From Emydura subglobosa (lineage: Eukaryota > Chordata > Testudines > Chelidae), in contig ML679946.1 of NCBI GenBank assembly GCA_007922225.1, positions 89,928,407 to 89,992,406 of the forward strand: 64,000 nucleotides of DNA. Direction: 5' to 3'. The notes under the pieces are model-generated. The model was not told the origin of the DNA. It saw only the letters and a list, made by a program, of their open reading frames with translations, and searched no databases. A program made the translations under genes and the position numbers. Below are positions 1 to 12,088 of this stretch, piece after piece; positions within the stretch are counted from its first letter, which is position 1, and each line of letters starts with the position of its first letter.

Positions 1-760
1 TGTGTTGGCGCTCATCCCCGCCAGAGCCCCTAGACTGTGTTGGCGCTCTCCCCTACTTGAGAAACCTAACTGTTTGCTACCCTGCCCTGCATAGACTGCC
101 ACTAACTCCCCAAACCATCCTAGCCCTAACCTACCTGGGTTCCCTCTGGGACTTACCTGCTGCCTGGGAGCTGCAGTCACACATACGCTGTCATGGAGGC
201 AGGCACAAATTAATGCAGGTAGTTAGGAGGGGAGGCATTGCAGGCAGGGTGGCCTCAGCCCCCAGGTGAGCAGCAACTGGTGATACAGCTGGTGGTGCTG
301 TATGCTAACACCCAGTGTGGTGACCAATCTAACCCTGATCCCTTAATCTGCGTCTTTTTTTTTTTTTTTTGTTACAATGGCGGGGCATGGCTTGAGAATT
401 GGGCCCACTCCCTGGATGGGTGCTGCCCTGAGGCTGCCAGAGGCTGGAGCAGAGGTTCCAGCCCCAAAGGGTCAGAATGACACAGTCCTGCCTTGCTGGA
501 GCAAGGAGGCACCACTTGGAGAAACAACAATTCACAGCTAATTGATTTAACCTGATTAAATCAAACAGCTAATCTGCAGCCAGGTGTGTGGGGCAAGACA
601 AACTTCAGTCAGTCACTGTGTGAAATAGCTGATCTGCGGCCTCTGCTAACAGCTACTCACCCTGACCATCCCAGTGGGTGCTGAGCACCCACTATTTTTT
701 TTCCTATGGGCGCTGAGTCCTCTGGGCACCCCCCAAAGTTGGCACTATGCCTTTCACTAA
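1..760. other. Region left of the CR1 fragment; tandem start and T-run
   Basis: Bases 1-60 contain a partial tandem duplication beginning TGTGTTGGCGCTC (copies at 1 and 36). A 17-bp T-run lies at about 354-370. Bases 673-691 form a perfect hairpin (GTGGGTGCTGAGCACCCAC). No gene is seen; this would be 3' flank or the last intron of KLHL38. Confidence 0.5.
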
Positions 761-911
761 ATTTAATAGCCCATTATCAAATATTTGTTTTCCATGTAGG
801 TACTTACAAACTGTGATAAAGTCACCCCTTAACCTTTTCTATGGGACTCAGGGGTGTGGTTTGTGACTGGCATAGCTGAGCAGGCAGAAGCTCCTAGCCT
901 AGATGGAGTTA

Positions 912-936
912 TACTGGCAAAACAGTTTTGCCAGTA
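912..936. repeat. Perfect palindrome inside MITE-like sequence
   Basis: TACTGGCAAAAC followed by AGTTTTGCCAGTA reads the same on both strands. Similar phrases (TATACTGGCAA) occur in the MITE at 33830-34100, so this is probably the centre or end of another MITE. Confidence 0.5.
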
Positions 937-1062
937 TTAGTTTGTTTTGCTCATGGTGGGTGGTTTTTCTCTACCGGTACACAGTGCAGCTTTGCTAGTA
1001 TAGCTGTGCCATAGTAAGGATGCTAGTATACTGGGTAATCCTGTACTGGTAAAGTAGTCATA

Positions 1063-1354
1063 GGGCTTGTCAGCAGGGGACATCCTGTAAAGTTAATCTG
1101 AATGAACTAAAGGTGTGAATTTAATGCGGTTTAGTTAAAATGCATGCAAACCCTGTGTGAACACCCTCATTCAGAATGAAAATGGCTTTAATTTGGTTTA
1201 GGTTAAAGTGAATTAAGCTAAAACAAGTTAAACCACTTTACTCTGAATGAAGATGTTCATGCTGGGTTTTAGTGCATTTTAACTAAACCACTTAAAATTC
1301 ACACCTTTAGTTAAATTGGATTAATTTTCCTGGCTGTCCCCTATAGACAAGCCC
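1063..1354. mobile_element. MITE with about 80-bp terminal inverted repeats
   Basis: The left end (GGGCTTGTCAGCAGGGGACA...) and the reverse complement of the right end (GGGCTTGTCTATAGGGGACA...) align over about 80 bp, including a shared AACTAAAGGTGTGAATT and GGTTTAGTTAAAATGCA. The element is about 290 bp and would fold into one long hairpin. No coding capacity; the target duplication is not clear. Confidence 0.75.
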
Positions 1355-2107
1355 CAACTTTTCCAATTCTAGTATATCTTTTTTGAGATGCGGTGACCAG
1401 ATCTGCATGCAGTATTCAAGATGTGGGTGTACTAGGATTTATATAATAGCATTATGCTATTTTTTTTTTTTGTCTTATCTATCCCTTTCCTAATGATTCC
1501 TAACATTCTTTTAGCTTTTTTGACTGTCGCTGCACATCGAGTAGATGTTTTCACACCATGGAGCTAAATTGTCACTTTCCCTGTAGGATAGCACACAACT
1601 GCATCGCCTCAGGATCAGAACGGGGAGAGAATTGTGATGCTCTCATATGCAGTTCCTGCACTGGTTCCCTCCTTTTTCTAGAGCAGAATTAATCTGCATT
1701 GGCCCTTTATGAGCTGTAGATCACTTCTGCCACAGGCTGGCTTTCTCTGATGAGTGGGGGGTTAGAGTTCAGGTTCTGGCCATCAGCTACTTCTTTCTGC
1801 CTGCTGTCCTCCCATCTGGGAGAGGAGGTGGTGGCAGCCCATGGGCCTGCTCTGACCAATGGTGTAGTAGCGTGCACAGGGGAGCTAAGGGATGCTGTTT
1901 GCCCCCATTCATCCCATGTGGGCCCCCAAGGTAAGTGACAGCATGGCCTCATTTCACTATCCCTTCAAATAAAGGAAGTTGCCTCAGCAAGTTGATTGCC
2001 TCAGAATGTATTAAAGACATACTTACTTACCAAGGGTTTCTTTATGTCAAATTCCATGGGAGCTGGTCTTATTGCAGGTGACATGAATGATCTAATATAA
2101 CTCTTAC

Positions 2108-2213
2108 CTCCAACAATGATTATCCGGTCTTCAATCACCACTGCTGGTGCACAAACATTCTTCACCATTCTGGTCTCCATTCTAAACCACATGTTCCTGG
2201 ATACATGGTAAAC
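2108..2213 (-). CDS. KLHL38: KLHL38 coding exon 2 (Kelch blade)
   Basis: Continues KLHL38 after a 3.1-kb intron. It opens in phase 0 after a CAG acceptor with VYHVSRN and continues METRMVKNVCAPAVV...IVGG, which is a Kelch blade strand in the expected order. It ends in phase 1 at a GTAAGA donor (106 bp = 35 codons + 1). The remaining roughly 95 C-terminal residues, including the final blades, are not found in bases 1-2107, so the last exon must lie to the left of the window. The gene is therefore partial here but shows no sign of decay. Confidence 0.92.
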
Positions 2214-2539
2214 CTGACAAGTACATAAAGATACACACTATAGAGTATGCTGTATTTCAGCAGACAATCACAACTACAGAAGTGGCTACTTGATTGATGG
2301 TTCATTAACATTCATGGGTATTAATTTGAGCTGCTGAAAATGGAGAAAATTTCCCCACAAATTGTCTAATCTGTCCCCTCTGAAAAAATGTCAGATCTGA
2401 TGACAGCTATCCGATTGACCCAACCATTGTGTTCATGTTGGTAACTGGTGTGGGCCAGGCTAGCACAGAGAATTGATAATGGAACCTTGACCTGGTGGGA
2501 GTAAATGTGTATTTAGGCCTGACAGAAGCCTGCAGTGGA

Positions 2540-2990
2540 TTTTAAGAGTCTGTTCTGATAACACGTAACAGCATAAGCAGAATTGTATATATGTAAGAAA
2601 CTGCAGCGTAATTGTGTTTGTAAAAACAAGAAAACTAAAGTAACTAAAAAGCTAGAACAAACCCGTTTGAACTAACTCTAACCCTGTCCTGATGGGGGAG
2701 GAGAGTTAACATGAAAATGAGAAACTAATACATATGTAAAAGAAAATATAACAAAAAGTTATAAGTGTGTGTAACAAAGGTTAAAGTATTGTCTGGTGCT
2801 GGAGGTGACTCTGATGAGATCATTCTGATAAGCTTCCCGCTTGTGAGTAATTGATCACTACTCGCTGAGTGTTTTGCCTTAATAAATATTTGTTAGACCC
2901 ATCTGCAGCATAACTGAATCTTAATCCAACGTGACCCATTCCTCTCTGTGTCACCAGTTCAAATGTGGTCCTCGTTTGTGACAAAGAGCT
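2540..2990 (+). mobile_element. Possible solo LTR of an endogenous retrovirus
   Basis: A unique-looking block that ends with a CTTAATAAATATTTGT polyadenylation-type signal followed by about 100 bp containing AATCCAACGTGACCCATTCC and GTGACAAAG, the layout of an R-U5 region. No internal viral genes flank it. The boundaries and class are uncertain. Confidence 0.3.
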
Positions 2991-4100
2991 AGTGCCATTA
3001 GCTGGCTGTTGACAGGCCTATGTTTGACGTGTTGAACATTTACGTCGTGTCAACCACATCTACTAAATGATTATCTTGGGGCCATCTCCACTCCTGCACC
3101 TCTGATTGCATGGATCACCTAATTTCCCACTGATAATTGAATTATCTCCCTGTGTACAGATTATGTGATGCTGCCATTTTGGTCAACAGGAATTGAACCA
3201 GGGACCTCCGCAGCTAAAGAACCACACTTTATAGCTGAGAACTGCAACAGACTCTGGGCCTGACCCACACTGGATCTGAGAGGAACCCATAGCATGAGTT
3301 ATGTGATTTCTGTGGATAGAGTATTTCAAATCCTGGACAAATCCTGCTAGGCAACAGCTACCATCTTGGCTGACACACTAAGTTGAACCTGCAGAATTAA
3401 AAGCATATGTCTTTACAGCTTTTGCTAAATAGCCCGACTCTCTCTGAGACCTGCAACAGACTTGTATACTCTGTGGGCACATCAGGGGACACGAAAAATA
3501 CACTGACCAGTCGGTTACACTTGCCTGGAAAATAATATTAACACATGACCAACACATTAAATAGGAAAGTATTTAACGTATTTTTGCCTTAAAACAGTTT
3601 TTACAGCTGGAAGCGAGGTGACCAACTGGCAACCTACAGACCCTGAACAGTGATCACTAATGGGCCACAGATTGGGAACCATGGGCTTGTGTGAAATGAA
3701 ATGGCAGTTCCAGTCCTGGTCCTAGAGAATAAGAATCCATATCATAATAGCCACCATCACAGCTGGTGTCTTTGCTGATACTGTCAGAGGGGAGACAAAG
3801 GACGTGAGACGCTGATTCAACCAGGAATTTAACTACACGCCTAAGAGTGAGCACTGACTTCAATGGGAATACTTGCATGCATAAAGTTAGGCATGTGATT
3901 AAATTGCTGGAGTTAGGGCCTGATTGGGCATCAGTTTGCAAGACTGTCAATATGAAACCTTTCATACGCACTAAAATCACATAGGGCCAACCTTGAGATA
4001 TTTACTTGGTTTTAATAAATCAGGCAAACTCTCATTGAAACAATGGGAGTTTGCCTGAGAAAGGACTGAGTAAAACCTCAGAAGACCTTCAGCATGTGAG

Positions 4101-5091
4101 CTAGAGATGTAAAGTATCAAACGGTTAACCGGTAAGTATTAGTCTTACAGTTTACAAATTGCATTAACCCTTTAACCATTCGCTGCATGGGGGGGCTTGG
4201 CTGTGCACTTGGGGGGTGAGTGGGGACGTGGTGTTGCAGGGAGAAAGGGAGGGACGATGGGGGCGGGGGGCTGGGATGTGCTCATGCATGTGCAGGAGTG
4301 AGTCCTGGCAGCTTCGGGGTTTGGCGCCAGCGGGGGCACCAGCTTGAAGAGCAGTGAGCTGGGTAGTAGCTGAGGTGTGCCCTGGTGAAGGGTCTGGTGT
4401 GGGTCAGATGGGCATGGGGTGTCCCCAATCCTAGGGCAGGGCCAGGAGCGTGGCGGGGGGCAGATGGGCAGAGCGTAGAGGTGCCTTATTGCCCCCTCCT
4501 GTGGGCTGGGGGACATGACCCCATATGGGGGGGGGAAAAGAGTACACTTTACCGGGACCCGGAGGCCCTGGGGCCCCGGCCCAGGCTGCAACCCCCATTA
4601 CCATGAGGAAACTTTTTTTAAAGGATCATGAGATTGCATGTATAGGATGAGGGATTGTGGTATGTGTGTGGGAGGGGGACCCTTGTTACAAGTTTGTACT
4701 GGGCCTGAAAAAATTATGGTTGGGCCCTTCTGGGGGGCGGCGGGCTCCTGGAGCAGCGGCACCCCAGCTCTGGAGGGCTCGCTCCAGGGTGATAGTCAGG
4801 CTCCCGGGGTGGCGGCTGGGGGCAGATAGGCTTGGGGAGTTGGCAGGGTGTGGAGGTGTCTTATTGCCTCTTCCTGCAGGCTGGGGGGCAACAGGTTCTA
4901 GGGGCGATTGGAGGGGCCAGGGCCCCATGCAGTGGTGAGGCCGAGGTGTGTTGGGCTGTCCCCATCCAGCTCCTGGGTGCCCCCCATGATTCCTCATAGG
5001 ATATAAAATATCATCGTGGTTAACCATTTAAACTATATAAATTTTAATCATTTAAAGGGTTGTTTTGCTAAACGATATTTTATATCCTTAG
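4101..5091. mobile_element. GC-rich-core MITE in KLHL38 intron
   Basis: The ends form imperfect terminal inverted repeats (CTAGAGATGTAAAGTATCAAA versus CTAAGGATATAAAATATCGTT). The AT-rich ends contain GGTTAACC motifs, and the core (about 4180-4990) is G-rich with degenerate internal repeats. The right end has its own hairpin (GGATATAAAATATC at about 4998 and its complement at about 5075). Open frames in the core are compositional. Confidence 0.6.
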
Positions 5092-5336
5092 TTTGGGCCT
5101 TAACAATAATAAAGGCTACTTGTGGAAATATAAAAGCATTTAAATATCATTTCCTACATACTGGATTTCCCTGAATGAGCATTTCCAACTTAGCATATAT
5201 ATCTTGCCTTCTGCTGCATGAGACTCCATGCAAATTCAGTTCTATACTGGGCTTTGATTTCACCAGCTGGGCTTGGGTGTGAATCACTGAATACCCTGGA
5301 GGAAATGCACATAAGATGAGCAAGAGCTACAGTTAC

Positions 5337-6686
5337 CTGTATTAGACGGACAGGGTTTTGCATAATATCTTCCCCTCCAAAGAGATAGATTCTTTGGTCT
5401 TTAGCAGCAACAGCTGGGTGAAGGACAGCAACGGGCATGTTTGCCATCTTCTCCCAGATGTTATAAATGCTGTCATACCTCTCCATGGAATTCAGAATTT
5501 CCTGGTTTTCTCCAATTCCTCCAATTGAGAAAATATAGTTCTTATAGGCTATGCTCCTGTGCGAATAGCGTGGAACTAGCATGGGTTCAACTAACCTCCA
5601 TTGATTTAGCTTGAGGGAGAAAATATAAACATTATCACTGACTGGATTTTTCCCACTTCTAACGGGCATCCCTCCTAGCACATAGATATTGCTATGCAAG
5701 CTCACTGCAGAGGCTTTGTAAAGGCGCATAGGATGCTTAGCGAGGCTCAGCCACTGGTTGGTCTTCTCGTCATACAGCAGGACATCCCTGGTTGTCGTCT
5801 GATTGTCCTTCCTGCCACCGATGATTATGAGGAACTCTTGGTACGAATATCTGCGGGGAACATGCCACATGGGTTTGATGTCAGGAGCACTGTTGCCATA
5901 TAATGAGAACATTTGTCTCCTGGCTGATTCTAAGAGGTTTCTGCAAGCAGGTGAAGACTGAATGAGGGAGTCATTGGCAATAAAGTGGAAAAGGAAGGTT
6001 GGGTGGACATATTGAAGCCGGACCTTTTTGAACAAATCTGGGATATAGCCCTGTCGTGCCTGGAGGTCGTGCCGGATCCAGACCATCAGTGTCTCAAACA
6101 CTTGTTCCTCCTCACCACAGAGTTCGTTGTCCCCAAGGTAATCAATCAGCTCCAGTGCACAAAGCTCCTTCAGATCTTCAGAAGAGGCTACTTCAGGAAA
6201 GCATTTCAGAGCCACCTCCTTGGCTTTCTTATTGAGATTCTGGCAGTTCAAGATTTTGGAGAGCCTTATCATGCTCAGGCAGTTATCAGGAGTCAACTGG
6301 TCCTGGAGGTACAAGGAGCAGGCCTGAAATAATTTAATGTACTGTAACATGGAAGTGGCCTCCATTAGGGACAAGATGTTCTCGGGTGTTATAAGAATCT
6401 CTCCTGTATAAACATAAAGGACAATCTGATACAAAATATTGGAGTCAATGCCTTTCAAGTCAACTTTTGCTTGACAACTCTCTTTAAAGTTGTTACAGAA
6501 CATTGCCTTGAAGTAAGGACTGCTCGCAGCCAGCACATTCCTGTGGCAAGGGATTTCAAACTCACTAGTGCAGAGAGTAACATCAGTCAACATCACGTTT
6601 TGCCTTAAAACGTTGAGCTGCCTCAGCAGTTCAGAGGAGAAATCCTGGTCTTTGAAGAGAAGGTCCTTTGCAGATTCTTCCTCCAT
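5337..6686 (-). CDS. KLHL38: KLHL38 coding exon 1 (BTB, BACK and first Kelch repeats)
   Basis: Kelch-like protein 38, a BTB-BACK-Kelch protein of the type that serves as a substrate adaptor for Cullin-3 ubiquitin ligases; expressed mainly in striated muscle in mammals (family knowledge). The exon encodes residues 1-450. BTB domain about 34-130 (LTDVTLC, PCHRNVLAASSPYFKAMF), BACK domain about 135-240 (NCLSMIRLSKIL, CALELIDYLGDNELCGEE), then Kelch blades with Gly-Gly pairs near residues 290, 337, 388 and 436. Sequence similarity to mammalian KLHL38 is high throughout. I chose the Met at 6686 (MEEESAKDLLF) because it matches the mammalian start; an in-frame Met at 6743 would add 19 unrelated residues. 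The exon ends in phase 0 after ...RLIQ at a GTAACT donor. No frameshift or stop is seen. Confidence 0.95.
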
Positions 6687-6743
6687 AGCGAAATGTGAGA
6701 GATAGGAATACTGGGCTTGGCAGGGAAAACAAATTCTTAGCAA

Positions 6744-6756
6744 CTTTTATTTAAAT
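6744..6756 (-). promoter_or_regulatory. TATA-like element upstream of KLHL38 start
   Basis: On the minus strand the sequence ATTTAAATAAAAG lies about 60 nt upstream of the chosen KLHL38 start codon. A TATA-type box at this distance would put transcription start in a very short leader. A pyrimidine-rich tract ending in AAG also lies between it and the ATG, so an upstream non-coding exon is an alternative. This is a positional guess only. Confidence 0.25.
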
Positions 6757-8289
6757 GCCCAGCTCCAAAGGGGCTAGGGATCAGAAATTTAATGGTTGCT
6801 CTAAATGTTCTATCTCTGTTTGCGCACAGAAATGGGAAAACTGGTTAAGTGCAGTGGGAAAGGAGTACACAAGTCAAGAGGTCACTCAGCATCTGTTTGT
6901 TTGTTTTTAAAGGTATCAGATGTGAGGTTGGCATCTTCTGTTAACCTGACAAAAAGCAAAAGCACTAAAATTATCTTGCTGACTTGGGGCTAAAGCTAAA
7001 AGCCCTAAGTAAATTGTATGTTCCTTTTAAACACTTCTAATAAATGTGCTTAGCCTTCTTAGCCTTTTCTTCACTATTTTTAAAGTATTCACAATTTAGT
7101 AACTTATGTCTCTTTCCCTTAGAGTTAGTCATTACTGAAGAATGTAAATCTGGCAGAACTAAACTCTGCAACAGGACAAACTAAACTCTAGAGACCGGGA
7201 ATCTGCATTAAAATGGTTATTTATTAACTCTTCTTAGCTGTTGTTTTTATATTAATCAGACACACAATGACTAAACAATGTACCAGGCAGAACAACAAGA
7301 TAGCTATCTATCTTCATGACTATCTGACTGCTCAGTCTGCAGTGAAATCACATGGTAGAAATGTTTACCTTATGTTGTCCTTTACTGTGTTCACTCACTT
7401 TGTGTCGTTTATTCTCTGTTGAGATTTTCCATAGCTAGTACAGGAGTAAAAACTATATACCCCCAAGATGTTTCTTTCTGTTGGTAAGTGATTCATAGAG
7501 GTTCATTTCTGGATTTGTTTATTCTGAAGGCACTTTCGCTGCTTTCTGGAGCTTTGTGAAAGAACCACCAGGCAATGAGGCGTTGTATACATTCCAGTTC
7601 TAAGAATAATCACATATGGACTTCTCACTGTTATCCCATGTGACTTTCCACTTGCCTTTTGCAAGGAGCGGAACATTACTGAGCATGCCCAAGTGGTGTT
7701 GTTCTGGTAAGTGTATACACATAACGAATAGACACTGAGACTAAAGTATACTTATAAAAGTCCTGGTTGTCAGTTTGGAAACAGCCAGAAGGCTCTGTCC
7801 TGAAGTGCCCGGGAATTCTAGAAACCTGTAAACAGTCTGAAATGTCTAGTACTAGGTAATGCACTCTCATGTATTTCCATCTTGAGGGAGGGAAAAACAG
7901 GGGTTTCTGAGGGGACAGTATTTTCATTTTAAGGAATAGGGGAAGTCCCTCCAACCTGTCGGCTGAGATTTGGGATTGAATGTGGGAGAAGCTGGTGGCA
8001 CTGGGTGTTTCGCTCTAATGTTTTGTTCCCACTGTAGCAGCTGCTCATATTCTATGAGCCAGAACTCTTAGATAAGAAGCTGTATCTCTGACTGCTCAGA
8101 ATATTGGTGAGAGCCTAGGTGGCTTTTCTAACTGGAGCTCAGGCTGTCAAAGTTCGCTGTCTCAGAAAGTTTCTTATTATGATTCTGCATGTACTTAGCA
8201 GAGCACTGAAAATAACATGAAGTAGCTCTTTCGTACCTTTTGCACTGGGGCCTCCATTTTCTTTAGACCCTTAGTTAATGAAGCCTCGC

Positions 8290-8400
8290 ACCACTCCTTG
8301 AGGAAGGTGAATATTGTAGATGGGGAAACTGTGTCAGAACTGGAAATGTAACCCAGGAGTCCTAACTCCCAGTCTCTTGCTGTGACCACTTGATAACCAC
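8290..8400 (+). repeat. MIR-type SINE remnant
   Basis: GATGGGGAAACTG... followed by ACCCAGGAGTCCTAACTCCCAGTC and a GACCACT tail match the familiar CORE-SINE/MIR body, diverged. Confidence 0.6.
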
Positions 8401-11400
8401 CCCAGTCCCCACCCCCTTTTTGTTTTTGAGGGCACTGTACGCTAAAGCTGCTTTTTAACAGTACAATGTCAAACTAGCTTGTTGGCTGTCCAGAAAAACA
8501 AGACTCCTTTTCATGTTCTGATGGTTAAGCTGAATGTAGGATTGAGTGCAACGGTCAGAAATTCCTTATGTCTGTGTGCAGTTACACCAAGGCAGAAACC
8601 AGAGAAAGTCCTTTGGTGCCCCTGCTCCGCTATGGTAGTCCTGCTCTCACACCGTTATCTTCACCCCAGCAGATCACAGTGCTCTGGTGCAATCCATTCC
8701 TGTAGAAATGGAGGCTTCATACTACAGTTGTGCCCCCGTGGCAGTTTCCAATTAAGTATTTACATGACATAAATCCATGCTAAAATAACTGAGGGCTAGA
8801 CGGTGCCCTCAGGGCACAGTCCTGTGCTGGGGCAATGCGGAGCTGGGGACAGATGTACGAGGAGCACTGGGAAGCATCCTGGAGTTCTCTGGTTACACAG
8901 AGAGGAGAGGAGCCTACTCTGTGACACCCCTTTAAATGATCCCGGCCTACGCAGCCAACCACCAGACAAATCCACTGGTGAGGGTGGATGGGGGGAATAG
9001 GTAGCCCTGCCTACTCCCCTCTCTCTCCCTCTCTCCTCCCCCCCACTTTCAGGTGAGCACCATAATTAGTAGCCTCTGCACTCCCAGGACCATAGACATG
9101 GCAATGTGCGCCATGCAAGCAGGGTTGGGGGAAGGTGCATTACGGCCTCCCCGCCCGCTGCCTAAAGGGCTGGCCCTGGTTGTGCCCTAAATATTTACAG
9201 TGCAGCTCCAAAACCAAAATGAAAGGTTCTGTTCCACATCCAGGGACCATTAACTACCCTAATGAAACCCGCCAAACCCGAGAAGATAAGCCCAAAAGCT
9301 GGGATGTGTGTTTGTGTTCTTTTGCCTACGGGGCTTCTTTTTGCTGATTGCTTTGACTTGGTGTCTCTCTGCACTAGCACTAGCTCTTTAGGGTTTGTTT
9401 ATTTGGTTGGTTTTTCTGGCCATTTCCTGGGAATGCCTGTGGTTTTATTTTTTACCCCTTAAAGAAACTATCCCGGCCATTCAACCTTGGGTGGATTTTA
9501 CTTATATTGATGTTTTATGGGATGGTGGGGTGGGATTTTTGCTGTTCCTCCTGTTTTGGATACTGGTGTATGTTTGAAAAACATTTATAAGATCAAATTT
9601 TGAGGTCCTTATTTATGTAAGATCCCTCTGACCTCAGAATCTGGCCCATATAGTTTAAATAGCCTATTCCTCTGTTTGATGGGGGCTCAGTGCTAATTCC
9701 TCACAAAGGGTTTCTGCTAATTCTAGCCATGACTCTGGGAGAATGAAGATACTACTGTCTGTCTTTGATTATCTCTTCCCTTTTGCATGTAGGGAGGTTA
9801 CAGTTTCAGATATGACTTCCCCCACTAACAGTGCATCTCTGAGTGCTATGTGCCTCAGCTGGATAATTGCCAGCAAGTTTGCTTGAATTATATCGTAGTC
9901 ATAGCTGTTTCAGCTTGAAACAATGTGGAGCAGAGGCTGCAACTGAACTAGCAGCAAATGCTTGGATTGGGTTTTCCTTTTAGGTAAGTGTAGAAAGAAT
10001 TTTTATTAAAGAAGCATTTGAGAAATAACCAGCTTTCTACTGCTGATATTATATGTCCCCCGTTACAGTAGTATCTTAGCATCTCACAATCTACTCCCAA
10101 CACCCTTGTGAGGTAGCAAAATGCTGTGTGACACATTGTACCCCACGTACAATCTTATAATGTGATTTGTGTATCATTCTTGTTCACTCTTATAGTATAA
10201 CTGTGTATTGTCTAATGCAAAATATGTTATGTAAGGTGTTTTTGGAATGCTCGTGACATACTGAACATTATTTTTATGGTAGCATGTTTCCTGCAATGTC
10301 ATATGTGTAGATATGAAACTCTGGTATGCAATATTTCCAAATGTGTGTCTCACATGGCTTGACTAGATTCAGACAAACACAAAGCTGAGGGTTCACGCCT
10401 CATAGAGGCATGTGTACAGAAACAATGGATTGGCTTGAGCACCTGATAAGGTGATGCTCATTTGACTCAAGTGAGGAAATCACGCCCATTGCTGGACATG
10501 GCCGATCACCTGACCCCAGAGGGTGTCAAGGAAACTTGTTAACGGTGGAGGCATCTTTGTCTCAGGAGCTCTCCCTTGGAATCCATCTTCTAAGCAACGA
10601 CAAGGATACTGAGAAACTGCCCATGGGGGGTGGAGGGAGCTGGCTACAGGAGTCATCTCAGCCAGCCTGTGGGTAAGCTGACATCACAGACTGAAAAGCT
10701 ATGAGTAACTGTAGACATTTTAGGATTGGTGCTTAATCCTTCTCCCCAACTCCTTCACGCTCATATTGGAAGCCTGCCATACTCTTGCCAAAAGCGCATC
10801 ATCCAAATAGTGTTGGCTGCATGGATCTTATGGGATCGGCTGTACAGTGTGACCTCTGAATGATAAAAGATCCCTGGGAACACTGGACACCTAAGTAATT
10901 ATTTATTAATCTCTTCCTAAGGGCTCTGCTTACAACAGAACTAAGGAAACAGCAAGCATAAGATATGCGTCTCCTGCTCTGCTTTGCTCTTTGTTTCTCA
11001 ATTCTGAGTTGCTGGATACCGAAGCATGAGGTTGATTTCAGATTAGGAATTTGCCTCCAAATAAAAAAGAATTCTATTGAAAAATTGGCTGAGTATTAGA
11101 GCTGTTAGATGTTCCGGTGAGTGGCACTGTGCAGACTCGCATTGCTCCTTGAAATCCCTTCCTCCATTAGCCTGCCATAACTGACCTTGCGCCCACCTAA
11201 GTACCATAGTAGCTGCCCAGACACATTGTTGTGTGATATAAATAACTAGAGAGAGAGAGAGACTTTGTTCCACTGTCCTCAGAAGTTAGTACCTTGTAAT
11301 AAAAAGGAATGACAATACACATACACAAACCCACACGCCTGTTTCCTGATCAGTCACTTTTATCCCTTGGCTTCCCAGACTCTCCTCCCTATATCTTCTT

Positions 11401-12082
11401 TAATTGTCATTCCCTGCCACATTATGTCTATCTAGGGCTCAGTCGTTTGTATAGGGCATAGTCCTAGATCTGTGGCAGTGCAGAGCTGTACAGCTCCAGT
11501 AAGAGCATACCTCTCGATGCTCATGGGAAGCATGCCCATCTCTATGTGGTACAGCATACCCATCCCTCACAGGCCAGTCCCACTTCATGGGCAGTGCAGA
11601 GGCAGGGCAAGGCTAGGGACCCACCTCCTCCCCACACACTCTGCTGTGCTAGGTTCCATGGGATAGCACAGACCATCCAATCCCTGCCCTCCCCTGAGCC
11701 GAGAGACTGCAATTCTTTGGCCCTTGGGTGGGATAATTTAGCAGATGACAGTGATGAGAGACATGGCTCAGAGAGAGAAATCACTCCAACCTTCCCTTTG
11801 GATTGAGAACACAGGCTGATGTGCATCGTTCATTGGCCGCTCTCTGGCATTTTAAAGAGCTCAGAAAGAGCACTATTTAGTCCATCTTGGCAGAAAGTGA
11901 TGGCATGATACAGAGTCCTTAGGATGTGGGTTATAGAAGCAGAGGAAGAAGATAGATTGTCTGTGGAATTCTCTAGAGAGACCAAGAATTCCTGGGGGAA
12001 ACAGTGACAAGATTCTATAAATCCCTCTTTACGTTACAGATGGGAAGACAGGCCAGTTTACGTTTAGTTTTTTTAACACATC

Positions 12083-12088
12083 TTTATT
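12083..12088 (-). terminator. Candidate ANXA13 polyadenylation signal
   Basis: AATAAA on the minus strand about 200 nt downstream of the ANXA13 stop codon, a normal distance for a short 3' UTR. No transcript evidence is available here. Confidence 0.5.

Larger units (their letters stand above)
761..1560 (-). mobile_element. CR1 LINE 3' fragment interrupted by MITE sequence
   Basis: Two pieces in the same orientation (about 761-838 and 1371-1560) read as typical CR1 3' coding remnants, with phrases such as CTGTGATAAAGTCACCCCTTAA and GCAGTATTCAAGATGTGGG. The intervening roughly 530 bp is foreign, containing at least one inverted-repeat MITE, so this is a nested insertion or two CR1 pieces brought together. 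Confidence 0.6.
2214..5336. other. KLHL38 intron between coding exons 1 and 2
   Basis: A 3.1-kb intron with GT-AG ends. It contains a possible solo LTR (about 2540-2990) and a GC-rich-core MITE (4101-5091). Bases 3000-4100 hold no coding exon that I can recognise. Confidence 0.85.
6744..12082. other. Intergenic spacer between KLHL38 and ANXA13
   Basis: Over 5 kb with no exon I can recognise. It includes a MIR-like SINE remnant (8290-8400), a pyrimidine-rich run (about 9015-9050), a MIR/L2-like scrap near 10090, a block at 10130-10900 that looks like an unclassified interspersed repeat, and a short GA run near 11249-11262. Confidence 0.7.

Noticed and set aside
1..2107. Search for the last KLHL38 exon
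   Set aside because: No sequence resembling the final Kelch blades on the minus strand; it must lie outside the window.
3185..3260. tRNA-like B-box (GAATTGAACCAGGGACCT) suggesting a tRNA gene
   Set aside because: No A-box or cloverleaf can be formed; at most a decayed tRNA-derived SINE.
4172..4606. 139-codon minus-strand frame, proline-rich
   Set aside because: Lies in the G-rich core of the 4101-5091 MITE; no domain, no conservation expected.
6687..6743. Upstream in-frame Met for KLHL38
   Set aside because: The 19 added residues do not resemble the family; the Met at 6686 aligns with known KLHL38 starts.
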